64,000 bases of DNA from Nocardioides currus. Its GTDB lineage: Bacteria > Actinomycetota > Actinomycetes > Propionibacteriales > Nocardioidaceae. Location: assembly GCF_003057875.1 (NCBI RefSeq), contig NZ_PYXZ01000011.1, positions 115,037 to 179,036 of the forward strand. Reading direction: 5' to 3'. The position numbers and the translations under genes are program-made. The notes beneath the pieces are model-generated. The model saw only the letters and a list, made by a program, of their open reading frames with translations. It did no database searches and was not told the origin of the DNA. This document shows positions 15,460 through 24,609 of the stretch, piece after piece; positions within the stretch are counted from its first letter, which is position 1, and each line of letters starts with the position of its first letter.

Positions 15460-17186
15460 AGGTATTGACCGGTGTTGGCGACCGTGTCGATGGAGCGGCC
15501 CGGCTCGGTGCCCTGCTTGCCGGTGATGAGCGTGCGGATGAAGACGATCCGCTCGCCCTTCTTGCCGGAGATGCGGGCCCAGTCGTCGGGGTTGGTGGTG
15601 TTGGGGAGGTCCTCGTTCTCCTTGAACTCGTCCACGCACGCCTGGAGCATGTGCTGGACGCGCAGGCCGCGCTGGTTCTGCTCGAGGAAGTCCTTGATCG
15701 CCATCTTCTTGGCCCGGTCGACGATGTTCTGGATCATCGCGCCCGAGTTGAAGTCCTTGAAGTACAGGACCTCCTTGTCGCCGTTGGCGTAGGTGACCTC
15801 GAGGAATCGGTTCTCCTCCGACTCGGTGTACATCCGCTCCACCGTCGCGCGGATCATGCCCGCGACGCACGCCTCGGCGTCGTCGTGGAACTCCGCGAGG
15901 TCGTGGGCGTGCAGCGGCAGGTCGGGGGTGAGGTACTTGCTGAAGATGTCGCGCGCCGACTCGGCGTCGGGTCGCTCGATCTTGATCTTCACGTCGAGCC
16001 GGCCGGGGCGCAGGATGGCGGGGTCGATCATGTCCTCGCGGTTGGAGGCACCGATGACCAGCACGTTCTCCAGCGTCTCGACGCCGTCGATCTCGCTGAG
16101 CAGCTGCGGGACGATGGTGTTCTCGACGTCGGAGGACACGCCCGAGCCGCGGGTGCGGAAGAGCGAGTCCATCTCGTCGAAGAAGACGATGACGGGGGTG
16201 CCCATCGACGCCTTCTCGCGCGCCCGCTGGAAGACCAGCCGGATGTGGCGCTCGGTCTCCCCGACGTACTTGTTGAGGAGCTCGGGACCCTTGATGTTGA
16301 GGAAGTAGGACTTGCCCGAGCTGCCGGTCTTCTCGCTGACCTTCTTGGCCAGCGAGTTGGCGACGGCCTTGGCGATCAGCGTCTTGCCGCAGCCGGGAGG
16401 GCCGTAGAGCAGCACGCCCTTCGGGGGCTTGAGCTTGTGGTCCTTGAACAGGTCGGGATAGAGGTAGGGCAGCTCGACGGCGTCGCGGATCGCGTCGATC
16501 TGGGTGATCAGCCCGCCGATCTGCGAGTAGTCGATGTCGGGCACCTCCTCCAGGACGAGCTCCTCGACCTCCGACTTCGGCACCCGCTCGTAGGCGTAGC
16601 CGGCCCGCGAGTCGAGCAGCAGCGAGTCGCCGGCCTTGGGCAGCGCCTCCAGCAACGGCGCGGCGAGGCGCACGACGCGCTCCTCGTCGGCGTTGGCGAT
16701 GACGAGCGCACGCTGGCCGTCCTCGAGCAGCTCCTTGAACATCACGACCTCGCCGACCTGCTCGAACTCGAGCGCGGCGACGACGTTGAGGGCCTCGTTG
16801 AGCATGACCTCCTGGCCCTTGACCAGCTCGTCGAGCTCGACGGCAGGGCTGACGTTGACCCGCAGCTTGCGACCGCCGGTGAACACGTCGACGGAGTCGT
16901 CCTCGTTGCGGGCGAGGAAGGTGCCGAAGCCGGCCGGGGGCTGCGCCAGCCGGTCGACCTCCTCCTTGAGCTTCATGATCTGGTCGCGTGCCTCGCGCAG
17001 GGTCTGCGCCAGCCGCTCGTTCTGGCTCGTCACCGCGGCGAGCGAGCGCTGGGTGTCGGCGAGCCGCAGCTCGAGGCCGCGCGACTGACCGGGCACGTCG
17101 GTGAGACGGCGTCGGAGGTCGGACACCTCGGCCTCCAGGAATCGCACCTGGTTCGCGAGCTCTTCCGGATTCATCGATTCGGACAT
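15456..17186 (-). CDS. mpa: Proteasomal ATPase Mpa/ARC
   Basis: Hexameric AAA ATPase that captures pupylated substrates, unfolds them and threads them into the 20S core. 576 residues: coiled coil (about 5-82) for Pup binding, two OB domains (about 90-225), AAA module with Walker A GPPGCGKT (262-269) and Walker B VIVFFDEMD (332-340). The C-terminus is TGQYL, the tail that inserts into PrcA pockets. I chose ATG 17186, not the GTG nine bases upstream, because that GTG lies in the near-perfect Shine-Dalgarno AGGAGGTGAC (17191-17200) 8 nt from the ATG. The -10 is TAGGGT (complement of 17211-17216), so this gene has a leader, unlike many neighbours. Confidence 0.97.
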   Translation of the reverse strand: MSESMNPEELANQVRFLEAEVSDLRRRLTDVPGQSRGLELRLADTQRSLAAVTSQNERLAQTLREARDQIMKLKEEVDRLAQPPAGFGTFLARNEDDSVDVFTGGRKLRVNVSPAVELDELVKGQEVMLNEALNVVAALEFEQVGEVVMFKELLEDGQRALVIANADEERVVRLAAPLLEALPKAGDSLLLDSRAGYAYERVPKSEVEELVLEEVPDIDYSQIGGLITQIDAIRDAVELPYLYPDLFKDHKLKPPKGVLLYGPPGCGKTLIAKAVANSLAKKVSEKTGSSGKSYFLNIKGPELLNKYVGETERHIRLVFQRAREKASMGTPVIVFFDEMDSLFRTRGSGVSSDVENTIVPQLLSEIDGVETLENVLVIGASNREDMIDPAILRPGRLDVKIKIERPDAESARDIFSKYLTPDLPLHAHDLAEFHDDAEACVAGMIRATVERMYTESEENRFLEVTYANGDKEVLYFKDFNSGAMIQNIVDRAKKMAIKDFLEQNQRGLRVQHMLQACVDEFKENEDLPNTTNPDDWARISGKKGERIVFIRTLITGKQGTEPGRSIDTVANTGQYL

Positions 17187-17210
17187 CTGCGTCACCTCCT
17201 GTTCCTTCGG

Positions 17211-17216
17211 ACCCTA
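17211..17216 (-). promoter_or_regulatory. Predicted -10 element of mpa
   Basis: TAGGGT on the minus strand. Transcription would start near 17204, giving an 18-nt leader that carries a strong Shine-Dalgarno before ATG 17186. Confidence 0.55.
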
Positions 17217-17318
17217 CCCATCTGGTGATGAGACGGAAGCGGATATCCAGGAGTGTTGGTCACGATTTCGATGCGGTACGGCGACGGGCGCGCGTGCGCC
17301 AGCGCACCCCCACCCCGA

Positions 17319-17368
17319 GCGGTGAGTCACCCACACTCCGTCGCCCGGAAGTGTGGGTGGCTCACCGC
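17319..17368. repeat. Dispersed palindromic element, copy A
   Basis: Long inverted repeat: arm GCGGTGAGTCACCCACAC(17319-17336)TCC pairs with GGAAGTGTGGGTGGCTCACC plus GC (17347-17368), one mismatch and one bulge. It lies in the 375-bp gap (17187-17561) between mpa and the GrpB-family gene, the only gap above 300 bp. Nothing coding is supported in that gap. The same sequence core, GGTGAGCCACCCAC, recurs at 45495-45544. It may act as a terminator for the trmI operon or be a REP-like element. Confidence 0.75.
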
Positions 17369-17400
17369 GTCCGGGTCGGGACACGTGTCGAACCGTCGCG

Positions 17401-17450
17401 GCGGTGGACCAGCCACCTTCCTGCGCCGAGGAACGTGGGTCACGGACCGC
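17401..17450. repeat. Dispersed palindromic element, degenerate copy B
   Basis: Arms GCGGTGGACCAGCCACCTTCC... (17401 onward) and GGAACGTGGGTCACGGACCGC-like (17430-17450) keep the ends and the TTCC/GGAA junction of copy A but have lost much of the pairing. It is 32 bp beyond copy A in the same gap, so the two may have arisen by local duplication. Confidence 0.45.
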
Positions 17451-17561
17451 CGGGCGTGATGTCCGACGTGCGGCCGCTGGACCTGAGCGGCGCGTCGGAC
17501 GTGACGAACTAGCGGTCGACGGGCCGGCGCACGCTCACCGGTCGGCGTACGGACGACTTCA

Positions 17562-18131
17562 TCACGTCCGACACGCCGTCGCCTCCGGCGAGGTCGGGTC
17601 GTTGAGCCGGTGGATGGCGGCCAGCTCGTCCTCGCTGAACTCGCCGGATGCATCGAGGACCCGTTGCACGACCGCGGACTTGCGAGCGATGTAGGTGTCG
17701 ATGTCGAGGTCCGGGTCGGTCGCGAGGGACAGCTTCACCTCGGCGTACGCGTCCCGCAGGTCGTCGCGGACGCGGAGGGTGTCGCGCACGGCGAGGTGGT
17801 TGCGCACGTTCACGGTGCCCGCCTCGCACACGTAGACGTGACGCCGAGGGGACGCGTCGGGTGCGGAGAACGCCTCCCGCCCGGTCACACCGAGGTCGCC
17901 GCGATGGTGGTAACCGATCCCGACCAGTGCTGCGACGGCAGCCGGCACCTCCACGCGTTCCACGATCACGTCGATGTCCAGGATCGGCTTCGCCGCGAGC
18001 CCGGGCACCGACGTGGATCCCACGTGCTCGACCCGAGCACCCGGGACGGTCGCGAGCGCCCTACGCAGGTCGACGGCGACGCGCTCGAAGTCGACGGCCC
18101 AGACCGGCGACCAGTCGACGACCTCGATCAC
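17562..18131 (-). CDS. GrpB family (UPF0157) protein
   Basis: 189-residue member of the GrpB/UPF0157 family, which adopts a nucleotidyltransferase-like fold; no biochemical role is established. Diagnostic stretches are VEHVGSTSVPGLAAKPILDI (the GST-V-G and D-x-D positions of a nucleotidyltransferase core) and HVYVCEAGTVNVRNHLAVRD. It starts at GTG 18131, overlapping the trmI stop by four bases (GTGA), so it is co-translated with trmI. The apparent 486-residue frame in the same register is an antisense-type extension over trmI and is rejected. Confidence 0.88.
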   Translation of the reverse strand: MIEVVDWSPVWAVDFERVAVDLRRALATVPGARVEHVGSTSVPGLAAKPILDIDVIVERVEVPAAVAALVGIGYHHRGDLGVTGREAFSAPDASPRRHVYVCEAGTVNVRNHLAVRDTLRVRDDLRDAYAEVKLSLATDPDLDIDTYIARKSAVVQRVLDASGEFSEDELAAIHRLNDPTSPEATACRT

Positions 18132-19123
18132 TGCCCGGGCTCGGTGTCGACCGGCTCCGGCGACGGCAGGTCGGCGGGGCGCGGCCCGGTGTAGTCGGGA
18201 CCGTAGGCACCGGGGGCCGGACGACGGGTCTTGCGGGGCGGCCGCTCCCCCGGCGCCATCCGGCGCGCCGTGACCAGGAACGCGGTGTGGCCGATCATCT
18301 TGTGGTCGGGGCGTACGGCGAGGCCCTCCACGTGCCAGTCGCGCACGAGCGACTCCCACGGGTGCGGCTCGGTGAACCCGCCGTGGGCGCGCAACGTCTC
18401 GACCACGCGGGACAGCTGGGTGGTAGTGGCGACGTAGGCGCACACGATCCCGCCCGGCACCAGCTTGTCGGCGACGACCTCGATGCAGTTCCACGGGTCG
18501 AGCATGTCGAGGATGACCCGGTCGACCTGGCCCTCGATCTCGGGCAGGCCCTCCTTGAGGTCGCCGAGCCGCAGGTCCCACGACGGGTGGGACGAGCCGG
18601 CCGGGGCGTTGAAGAACTGGTCGACGTTGCGCTTCGCGACCTCGGCGAACTCCTCGCGCAGCTCGAAGGACGTCACCGTGCCCCACGGGCCGACGGCGCG
18701 CAGCAGCGAGCAGGTGAGGGCGCCGGATCCCGCTCCCGCCTCGACCACCCGGGCGCCGGGGTAGATGTCGGCGAGAGCGACGATCTGGGCCGCGTCCTTC
18801 GGGTAGACCACGGCCGCGCCGCGCGGCATCGAGACGACGAACTCGGACAGCAGTGGCCGGAAAACGAGGTACTGGCCGCCGGCGGACGAGGTCACGGTGA
18901 AGCCCTCGTCGCGCCCGATCATCTCGTCGTGGTCGAGGTGGCCCTTGTTGGAGAAGAAGCGCTTGCCGGCGACCAGCTCGAAGTTGTGCTTGCGGCCCTT
19001 CTGGTCGATCAGTCGCACCCACTCCCCCTCGCGCAGCGGGCCGCGGTGGACGCCGGACCAGGCCTCGGCGGGGACGTCGGGACTGGCGGGCACGGAGCTG
19101 TGTGGCGTGGAGCTGTCGGGCAT
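18128..19123 (-). CDS. trmI: tRNA (adenine-N1)-methyltransferase TrmI
   Basis: Methylates N1 of A58 in the T-loop of tRNA using SAM, acting as a homotetramer. 331 residues: a small N-terminal domain (GEWVRLIDQKGRKHNFELVA), linker YPKDAAQIVALADIYPGA, then the Rossmann core with VVEAGAGSGALTCSLL (SAM loop), FELREEFAEVAKRNV, VILDMLDPWNC and the active-site region. Position beside mpa is conserved in actinobacteria. -10 TAGGGT (complement of 19131-19136) is 7 nt from the ATG. The C-terminal tail is proline-rich. The GrpB gene is coupled at its 3' end. Confidence 0.95.
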   Translation of the reverse strand: MPDSSTPHSSVPASPDVPAEAWSGVHRGPLREGEWVRLIDQKGRKHNFELVAGKRFFSNKGHLDHDEMIGRDEGFTVTSSAGGQYLVFRPLLSEFVVSMPRGAAVVYPKDAAQIVALADIYPGARVVEAGAGSGALTCSLLRAVGPWGTVTSFELREEFAEVAKRNVDQFFNAPAGSSHPSWDLRLGDLKEGLPEIEGQVDRVILDMLDPWNCIEVVADKLVPGGIVCAYVATTTQLSRVVETLRAHGGFTEPHPWESLVRDWHVEGLAVRPDHKMIGHTAFLVTARRMAPGERPPRKTRRPAPGAYGPDYTGPRPADLPSPEPVDTEPGQ

Positions 19124-19148
19124 GCGCGGAACCCTAGTGGCGAGTGGC

Positions 19149-20315
19149 TCAGGCGCGTGAGTCGCGGAAGGCCTTGTCCACGTCGGAGGTGGCGAGCACT
19201 CCCAGCACCGTGCCGTCCTCCTCGAGGAGGAGGTACTCCTCCGCCGGGTGCTTGCTGATCGCCGAGACCAGCTCCTCGCCGGCGATGGTGGCGGGCAGGG
19301 TCAGTCCGTCCTCGAGGGTGCGCGCGACGCTGCTGGTCGCGACCCACGGCCGCCGCTCCTGCGGCATGGCCAGCACGGCGGCCTCGCTGACGATCCCGGT
19401 GGGGCGCCCGGCGGTGGTCGTGGTGACGATGCTGCCGGCGTCGATCTCCTGGGCGCGGCGCACCGCCTCGGCCAGCGGGGTGTCCTCGGGGACGGCGAGG
19501 GTGCGGCGGGCCAGCGGCCGCGCGACGAGCGCGGGCAGGCGGCGGCGGAGCTGAGCGTGCGACATGGCCGCCGTCGCTCCGGTCCACAGGAAGAGCCCCA
19601 GCACGATCACCAGCAGGTAGTCGAACATCGTGGGCGGTACGTCGAAGATCTCCCGCTGCAGGAGCGGCCAGGCGAGCACCGCGACAGCCGTGAGGCGACC
19701 GCCCCAGCCGGCCACGATGGTGCCCTTGGTGGCGTCGCCGGACGCCCCCCACACCACCGCCTTGAGGACGCGCCCGCCGTCGAGCGGCAGGCCGGGCACG
19801 AGGTTGAGCACGCCGATCAGGAGGTTGGCGCCGGCCAGCCCCTCGATGGCCACGCGGACCAGGCCTTCCGGCACCACGAACCACAGGCCCACCGCGGCCA
19901 CGCCCACCGCGATCGACGTCAGCGGACCGACGACGGCGATCCAGAACTCCTGCCGGGGTCGGCGGGCCGATCCGTCGATCTCGGTCATGCCGCCGAGGAA
20001 GTGCAGGGTGATGGAGTTGACGCTGAAGCCGAAGCGCTGCGCCATGATCGCGTGGGACGCCTCGTGCATCAGCACCGAGAGGTAGAGGACGACGGCGAAG
20101 ACCAGCCCGGCGACGTACTTCAACGCCCCCAGCCCCGGTTCGACCTGCTCGATGCGCGGCGCGATGGTGAACGAGATCAGCGCGGCGATGAGGAACCACG
20201 AGCTGGTGACCAGCACGTCGATGCCCGCCAGGCTGCCGATCCGGATCGTCCCGGGCGCCCGCGGACGCCCCGCCCCGGCGGGTCCGTCAGCACCCGAGGG
20301 CGGCGTCTGCGTCAC
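19149..20315 (-). CDS. Site-2 protease (M50) with C-terminal CBS domains, Rip3-like
   Basis: Intramembrane zinc metalloprotease of the SpoIVFB/Rip3 branch. The zinc site is MHEASHAIM (HEXXH) in an early membrane helix, and the third ligand is in NLVPGLPLDGGRVL (LDG motif). About six hydrophobic segments are followed by two CBS repeats (about residues 260-388), probably a nucleotide-sensing module on the cytoplasmic side. Length 388. The likely start is GTG 20315, because -10 TAGGCT (complement of 20322-20327) is 6 nt from it but only 3 nt from ATG 20318. Substrates could be anti-sigma factors, by analogy only. It ends 25 bp before trmI. Confidence 0.9.
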   Translation of the reverse strand: MTQTPPSGADGPAGAGRPRAPGTIRIGSLAGIDVLVTSSWFLIAALISFTIAPRIEQVEPGLGALKYVAGLVFAVVLYLSVLMHEASHAIMAQRFGFSVNSITLHFLGGMTEIDGSARRPRQEFWIAVVGPLTSIAVGVAAVGLWFVVPEGLVRVAIEGLAGANLLIGVLNLVPGLPLDGGRVLKAVVWGASGDATKGTIVAGWGGRLTAVAVLAWPLLQREIFDVPPTMFDYLLVIVLGLFLWTGATAAMSHAQLRRRLPALVARPLARRTLAVPEDTPLAEAVRRAQEIDAGSIVTTTTAGRPTGIVSEAAVLAMPQERRPWVATSSVARTLEDGLTLPATIAGEELVSAISKHPAEEYLLLEEDGTVLGVLATSDVDKAFRDSRA

Positions 20316-20418
20316 CATCCGAGCCTATCCGGCGGGTCGGCACGCGAGCAGGGTCGGGTGGCCCGCGCCGGACGGTGAAATCGCCGTGGGACGGGCGCCG
20401 GGCCCGATACCGTGACGT

Positions 20419-21375
20419 GTGCTCGCCGACGACCTCCTCAGCTGGCTGCTGTGGGGTCCCCTCGTGCTGGCGTTCGTGGTCGACGCGCTCTGGAAGCGCG
20501 CGGGGCGCAGCTCGGCCGGCCGGCTGGGTCGGATGCGCGCATCGGCCCGGGTCGACGCGCTGTACTACCTGTTCTTCGTGGTCGGTCGCGGCGGCCTGCT
20601 CACCTTCCTGGTGCCGATCGGCGTGCTCCACTGGCTCGTCGTCCCCCACCTGCCGGTGCTGCTGCACCCGCACTCCTGGCTCGAGCCGGGGCTGCTGGCG
20701 ACCGTGGTGCTCGCCGGCGGGACGCTGGTGCTCGGCGACTTCATGCAGTACTGGACGCACCGGTTCATGCACCGCTCGCGGTTCTTCTGGCGCTTCCACG
20801 CGGTCCACCACGCGGCGGACGAGATGACGCTGCTCACCGGCAACCGGGTGACGCTCACGGAGCGGGCGATCGAGGACCTCACCCGGATCTCGGTGCTGCT
20901 CGTGCTGGGTCTCGGCGGCGAGGCCGGGGGCGACGCGGCCATCGGCCAGGGCGCGGTGATCCTGGTCGTCGTCTACACGCTGCGCTTCGGCGACATCATC
21001 CAGCACTCCAACCTCGGCTGGACCTACGGCCGGCTCGGCTTCCTGCTCGCCAGCCCGGTCAACCACCGCTTCCACCACTCCGTCCAGCGCGTCGACCACG
21101 ACTCCAACTACGGCAACCTGCTCAGCGTCTGGGACCACCTGTTCGGGACGTACAACCCGCGGATGGGCGAGGTCAACCGGTCGCTGACCGCGGACCTCCC
21201 GGACGTGGGGCTCGAGGCAGACCCGGGAGTGCGGACCTCGGGCTGGCTGGCGCTGCCCCTGGTGCAGGACGTGCACGTGTGGGCGCACCAGCTGCGACGG
21301 CTGCCGGTCGTCACGCGGCGGTGGCCGCTGCCCGCCGGCGGCGCCGCGTCCGATGCTGTCGGCCGCCCCGCCTAG
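20419..21375 (+). CDS. Sterol desaturase / fatty acid hydroxylase family protein
   Basis: Membrane di-iron oxygenase of the fatty-acid-hydroxylase superfamily, 318 residues with about four to five membrane helices. The histidine clusters that bind the two irons are present: HRFMHRS, FHAVHHAADEM and NHRFHHSVQRVDHDSNYG. The substrate (sterol, carotenoid or lipid) cannot be inferred. The start is GTG 20419, with TACCGT 5 nt upstream. The stop TAG (21373-21375) is also the first half of the -10 TAGGGT for the next gene, so the two are packed without spacer but likely have separate promoters. Confidence 0.88.
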   Translation: MLADDLLSWLLWGPLVLAFVVDALWKRAGRSSAGRLGRMRASARVDALYYLFFVVGRGGLLTFLVPIGVLHWLVVPHLPVLLHPHSWLEPGLLATVVLAGGTLVLGDFMQYWTHRFMHRSRFFWRFHAVHHAADEMTLLTGNRVTLTERAIEDLTRISVLLVLGLGGEAGGDAAIGQGAVILVVVYTLRFGDIIQHSNLGWTYGRLGFLLASPVNHRFHHSVQRVDHDSNYGNLLSVWDHLFGTYNPRMGEVNRSLTADLPDVGLEADPGVRTSGWLALPLVQDVHVWAHQLRRLPVVTRRWPLPAGGAASDAVGRPA

Positions 21376-21385
21376 GGTGCGACCC

Positions 21386-22288
21386 ATGCAGGACACCTCC
21401 CCGGCCGAGATCGTCTCCACGCCCGTGGACGGCGTCGACGTGCTGGGCGCGCTGTCCCCCAGTCGGGCGAGCGACTTCATGACCTGCCCGCTGATGTATC
21501 GCTACCGCACCATCGACCGGCTGCCCGAGCGGCCCTCCCTCGACGCCGTGCGCGGGACCGTGGTGCACAAGGTGCTCGAGGACCTCTTCGACCTCCCCGC
21601 CGTCGACCGTACGTCCGACCGGGCCGCGGAGCTGCTGGTGCCGTCGTGGGACGCGTTGCGGGAGCAGGCCCCGGAGCTCGACGAGATGTTCGGCGGCGAG
21701 GGGGTCGACGTCGCGGGCTGGCTGGCGAGCTGTCGCGAGGTGCTCGCGCGCTACTTCACGCTCGAGGACCCGCGCCGGCTCGAGCCGGCCGAGCGCGAGC
21801 TGTACGTCGAGGCGCTGCTCGACTCCAAGCTGCTGCTGCGCGGCTTCGTCGACCGGCTCGACGTCGCGCCCGACGGCCGGATCCGGGTCGTGGACTACAA
21901 GACCGGGAACTCGAGCCCACCTGAGTTCGAGGCCAAGGCGCTGTTCCAGATGCGGTTCTACGCCCTGGTCATCTGGCGCACCCGCGGCGTCATCCCGTCG
22001 GTGCTCCAGCTGGTCTACCTCGGCAACGGCGAGATCCTGCGCTACGAGCCCGACGAGGCCGACCTGCTGGCGACGGAGCGCAAGGTCGAGGCAGTGTGGC
22101 GCGCCATCGAGGAGTGCCGGGCCACCGCCGACTGGCAGCCCAGCCGCTCGCGGCTCTGCTCGTGGTGCTCCTACCAGGAGCACTGCCCCGAGTTCGGCGG
22201 CACGGTGCTCCCGATGCCGGTGCGGCTGCCGGTGCCCGATCCCGCCGGCGACCTCGACACCGACGAGGGCATCACGGCTCAGCCCTGA
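21386..22288 (+). CDS. RecB-family PD-(D/E)XK nuclease with probable Fe-S cluster
   Basis: 300-residue exonuclease of the RecB/Cas4-like family. The catalytic core is IRVVDYKTGN (D-x-K), preceded by RGTVVHKVLEDLF with the conserved His and by the LLRGFVDRLDV strand. Cysteines are arranged as in AddB/Cas4 iron-sulfur nucleases: one near the N-terminus (SDFMTCPLMYRYR) and three at the C-terminus (LCSWCSYQEHC). It probably acts in DNA repair. Start ATG 21386, 7 nt after -10 TAGGGT (21373-21378), so leaderless; an upstream in-frame ATG at 21353 lies in the previous gene and is rejected. The end overlaps the convergent ABC gene by 10 bp. Confidence 0.9.
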   Translation: MQDTSPAEIVSTPVDGVDVLGALSPSRASDFMTCPLMYRYRTIDRLPERPSLDAVRGTVVHKVLEDLFDLPAVDRTSDRAAELLVPSWDALREQAPELDEMFGGEGVDVAGWLASCREVLARYFTLEDPRRLEPAERELYVEALLDSKLLLRGFVDRLDVAPDGRIRVVDYKTGNSSPPEFEAKALFQMRFYALVIWRTRGVIPSVLQLVYLGNGEILRYEPDEADLLATERKVEAVWRAIEECRATADWQPSRSRLCSWCSYQEHCPEFGGTVLPMPVRLPVPDPAGDLDTDEGITAQP

Positions 22289-23565
22289 TCGTCGCCGTAC
22301 AGCACGCACGCGACCTCGGCGCCGCCGGCCGGGCGCAGGTCCGGGTCCTCGCCCTCGTGGAATCGCACCACCACGCCGCTGCCGTCCTCGGTGATCTCGC
22401 TGACGCCCTGCCACAGCGGCTCGTCGGGGTTCTCGGCGCGGATGCGCTCGAGCAGGGCCCGGACCTGGTCGGGCGGACCGCTGCCGATGCGCGCGGTCGT
22501 GGCCGGGGTGTCCAGGTGGTCGAGGTCGCCCACGAGTGCGCGCTCGCGCTCGTAGGTCTCGGCGTCGCGGCGGGTCCAGTGCTCCTCGAGCAGGGACCTG
22601 AGGTCGCGGGACTCCCAGCCGCAGGTGGCCGTGGCCACCGGGCAGCGGGGGTGGAACGCACACCCCAGCGGCGGGCTGGCCGCGTCCGGGATCTCGCCGC
22701 GCGGCAGGTCGCGCGGCACGGACCGCGCCGGATCGGGATCGGGGATCGCCTTGAGCAGCGCGCGCGTGTAGGGGTGGCGCGGGTGCGCGAAGATCTCCTC
22801 GGTGTCGCCGATCTCCACGATCCGGCCGAGGTACATGATCGCGATCCGGTCGCAGAAGAACTTGGCCGAGGCGAGGTCGTGGGTGATGTAGACGTAGCTG
22901 AGGTCGAGGTCCCGCTTGAGGTCCAGCATCAGCTGCAGGATCTTGGCCCGCACGGACATGTCCAGCATCGAGATCGGCTCGTCGGCGACCAGGACGGTCG
23001 GCGAGTTGATGATGGCGCGGGCCATCACCACGCGCTGCTTCTGGCCGCCGGACAGGTCGCGGGGATACTTGGCGAGGAAGAGCTCGACCGGTGAGAGCCC
23101 GACCCGCTCCAGCGCGTCGACCACCCGCTCCCGGCGCTCGGTCTCGGACGTCACGCCCTGCACCCGCAGGGCGTCCCCGACCGCCACCTCCACGGTCATG
23201 GCGGGGTTGAGGGCGGCGTTCGGGTCCTGGAACACCATCGCGATGTCGCTGCGGACCTCCCGGAGCTCGCGCCGGCCCATCCGGCCGACGTCGCGCCCCT
23301 CGAACACGACGTTGCCGGACGTGATGGGCACCAGGCCGAGGAGGGCCCGTCCGAGGGTCGACTTGCCGCTGCCGCTCTCCCCCACCAGCCCGACCACCTC
23401 GCCGCGGCGCAGTGCGAGGTCGACGCCGTCGACGGCCTTGACGGTGCCGGCGTCGCGGCCGAAGAGGCGCGCGAGGGTGCTGCCCCGCAGGCCGAAGTGC
23501 ACCGAGAGGTCGCGTACGTCGATGACCGTGTCGTTCCCGGTCACGGACTCAGGCTTCGTCGGCAA
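22279..23565 (-). CDS. Oligopeptide ABC transporter ATP-binding protein, DppF/OppF-like
   Basis: Second ATPase of a dipeptide/oligopeptide importer. 428 residues: Walker A GLVGESGSGKSTLGRAL, Q-loop VFQDPNAALNP, signature LSGGQKQRVVMARAI, Walker B VLVADEPISMLD, and the oligopeptide-specific C-terminal region with cysteines CAFHPRCPVATATC that bind an Fe-S cluster in related proteins. About 90 extra residues follow (from about 335), including repeated acidic/Arg segments (EERALVGDLDHL-like and WQGVSEITEDGSGVVVRFHE), longer than usual for OppF and without a named domain. It overlaps the dppD-like gene by 17 bp. Substrate not determinable. Confidence 0.92.
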   Translation of the reverse strand: MPTKPESVTGNDTVIDVRDLSVHFGLRGSTLARLFGRDAGTVKAVDGVDLALRRGEVVGLVGESGSGKSTLGRALLGLVPITSGNVVFEGRDVGRMGRRELREVRSDIAMVFQDPNAALNPAMTVEVAVGDALRVQGVTSETERRERVVDALERVGLSPVELFLAKYPRDLSGGQKQRVVMARAIINSPTVLVADEPISMLDMSVRAKILQLMLDLKRDLDLSYVYITHDLASAKFFCDRIAIMYLGRIVEIGDTEEIFAHPRHPYTRALLKAIPDPDPARSVPRDLPRGEIPDAASPPLGCAFHPRCPVATATCGWESRDLRSLLEEHWTRRDAETYERERALVGDLDHLDTPATTARIGSGPPDQVRALLERIRAENPDEPLWQGVSEITEDGSGVVVRFHEGEDPDLRPAGGAEVACVLYGDDQG

Positions 23566-24607
23566 CGGTCAGCTCCTCCTGCTTGAGCGGGCGCGTGCCG
23601 CCCTCGGGGACCAGGTCCTCCGGGCCGCGCAACCAGCACTCGACCCGACCGCCGCCGGGACGCTCCACGTCGACGGGGTCCTTCACCGCGCACACCTGCA
23701 TCGCGTCCGGGCACCGCGGGTGGAACCGGCAGCCCGCGGGTGGGTCCACGAGGTCGGGCGGCGAGCCGGGGATGAACTCCAGCCCCGTCGTCGACAGGCT
23801 GATCGTGGAGCGGAGCAGCTCGCGGGTGTAGGGGTGCTGCGGGTTGCCCAGCACGTCGGCCACGGCCCCCTGCTCCACGATCCGGCCGGCGTACATCACC
23901 GCCACCCGGTCGCACGCCTCGGCCACGATCCCGACGTTGTGGGTGATGAGCAGCAGCGAGGTGTCGAAGGTGCGCCGCAGGTCGTTGAGGATGCCGACGA
24001 TCTGCGCCTCGACCAGGACGTCGAGGGCGGTCGTCGGCTCGTCGGCGACCACGAACGCGGGGCGCAGCACGAGCGCGAGGGCGATCATCAGCCGCTGCCG
24101 CATGCCGCCCGAGAACTCGTGGGGGTAGGAGCGGTAGCGCGTCGGCGGGATGCCCATCACCCGCAGCACCTCGAAGGCCCGCTGCTGGACCTCGGCCCTC
24201 GGCAGCCTGGGCTCGTGCTGGCGGATCGTCTCCTCGAAGTGCTCGGAGATGCGCATCAGCGGGTTGAGGCGGGTCAGCGGCTCCTGGAAGATCATCCCGA
24301 GCTCGTGCCCGCGCAGGGCGTAGGCCTCCTTCGCGCTCATCGAGAAGACGTCGCGGCCCTTGAAGACCACCTCGCCGTCGCGCTTGGCGCCCGTCGGCAG
24401 CAGCCCCATCAGGCCGCGACCCAGCGTCGACTTGCCGCAGCCTGACTCCCCCACCAGGCCGAGGGTCTCGCCCGGCATCAGGTCGAAGCTGACCCCGTCG
24501 ACCGCCCGGATCGCGCCCCGGGTGGTGCCGTACCAGACCCGGACGTCGCGCGCCGAGATCACCGGCTCGGGCTGGCGGTTGCCCGAGACCTCGTCGACCA
24601 GCTCCAT
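23549..24607 (-). CDS. Oligopeptide ABC transporter ATP-binding protein, DppD/OppD-like
   Basis: First ATPase of the importer. 352 residues from ATG 24607. Motifs: Walker A GLVGESGCGKSTLGRGL, Q-loop IFQEPLTRLNPLM, signature FSGGMRQRLMIALAL, Walker B FVVADEPTTALDV, and the C-terminal cysteine cluster CRFHPRCPDAMQVCAVKD typical of peptide importers. The start is preceded by the run GGAGGAGGCGAGG and lies two bases after the permease stop, so it is coupled to the permease. A longer frame upstream of 24607 is noise over the permease gene. Confidence 0.93.
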   Translation of the reverse strand: MELVDEVSGNRQPEPVISARDVRVWYGTTRGAIRAVDGVSFDLMPGETLGLVGESGCGKSTLGRGLMGLLPTGAKRDGEVVFKGRDVFSMSAKEAYALRGHELGMIFQEPLTRLNPLMRISEHFEETIRQHEPRLPRAEVQQRAFEVLRVMGIPPTRYRSYPHEFSGGMRQRLMIALALVLRPAFVVADEPTTALDVLVEAQIVGILNDLRRTFDTSLLLITHNVGIVAEACDRVAVMYAGRIVEQGAVADVLGNPQHPYTRELLRSTISLSTTGLEFIPGSPPDLVDPPAGCRFHPRCPDAMQVCAVKDPVDVERPGGGRVECWLRGPEDLVPEGGTRPLKQEELTVADEA

Positions 24608-24609
24608 GC

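Noticed and set aside
17187..17561. Short open frames in the mpa/GrpB gap
   Set aside because: Their translations are Arg/Pro/Ser-rich with no domain or start signal, and they run across the palindromic repeats.
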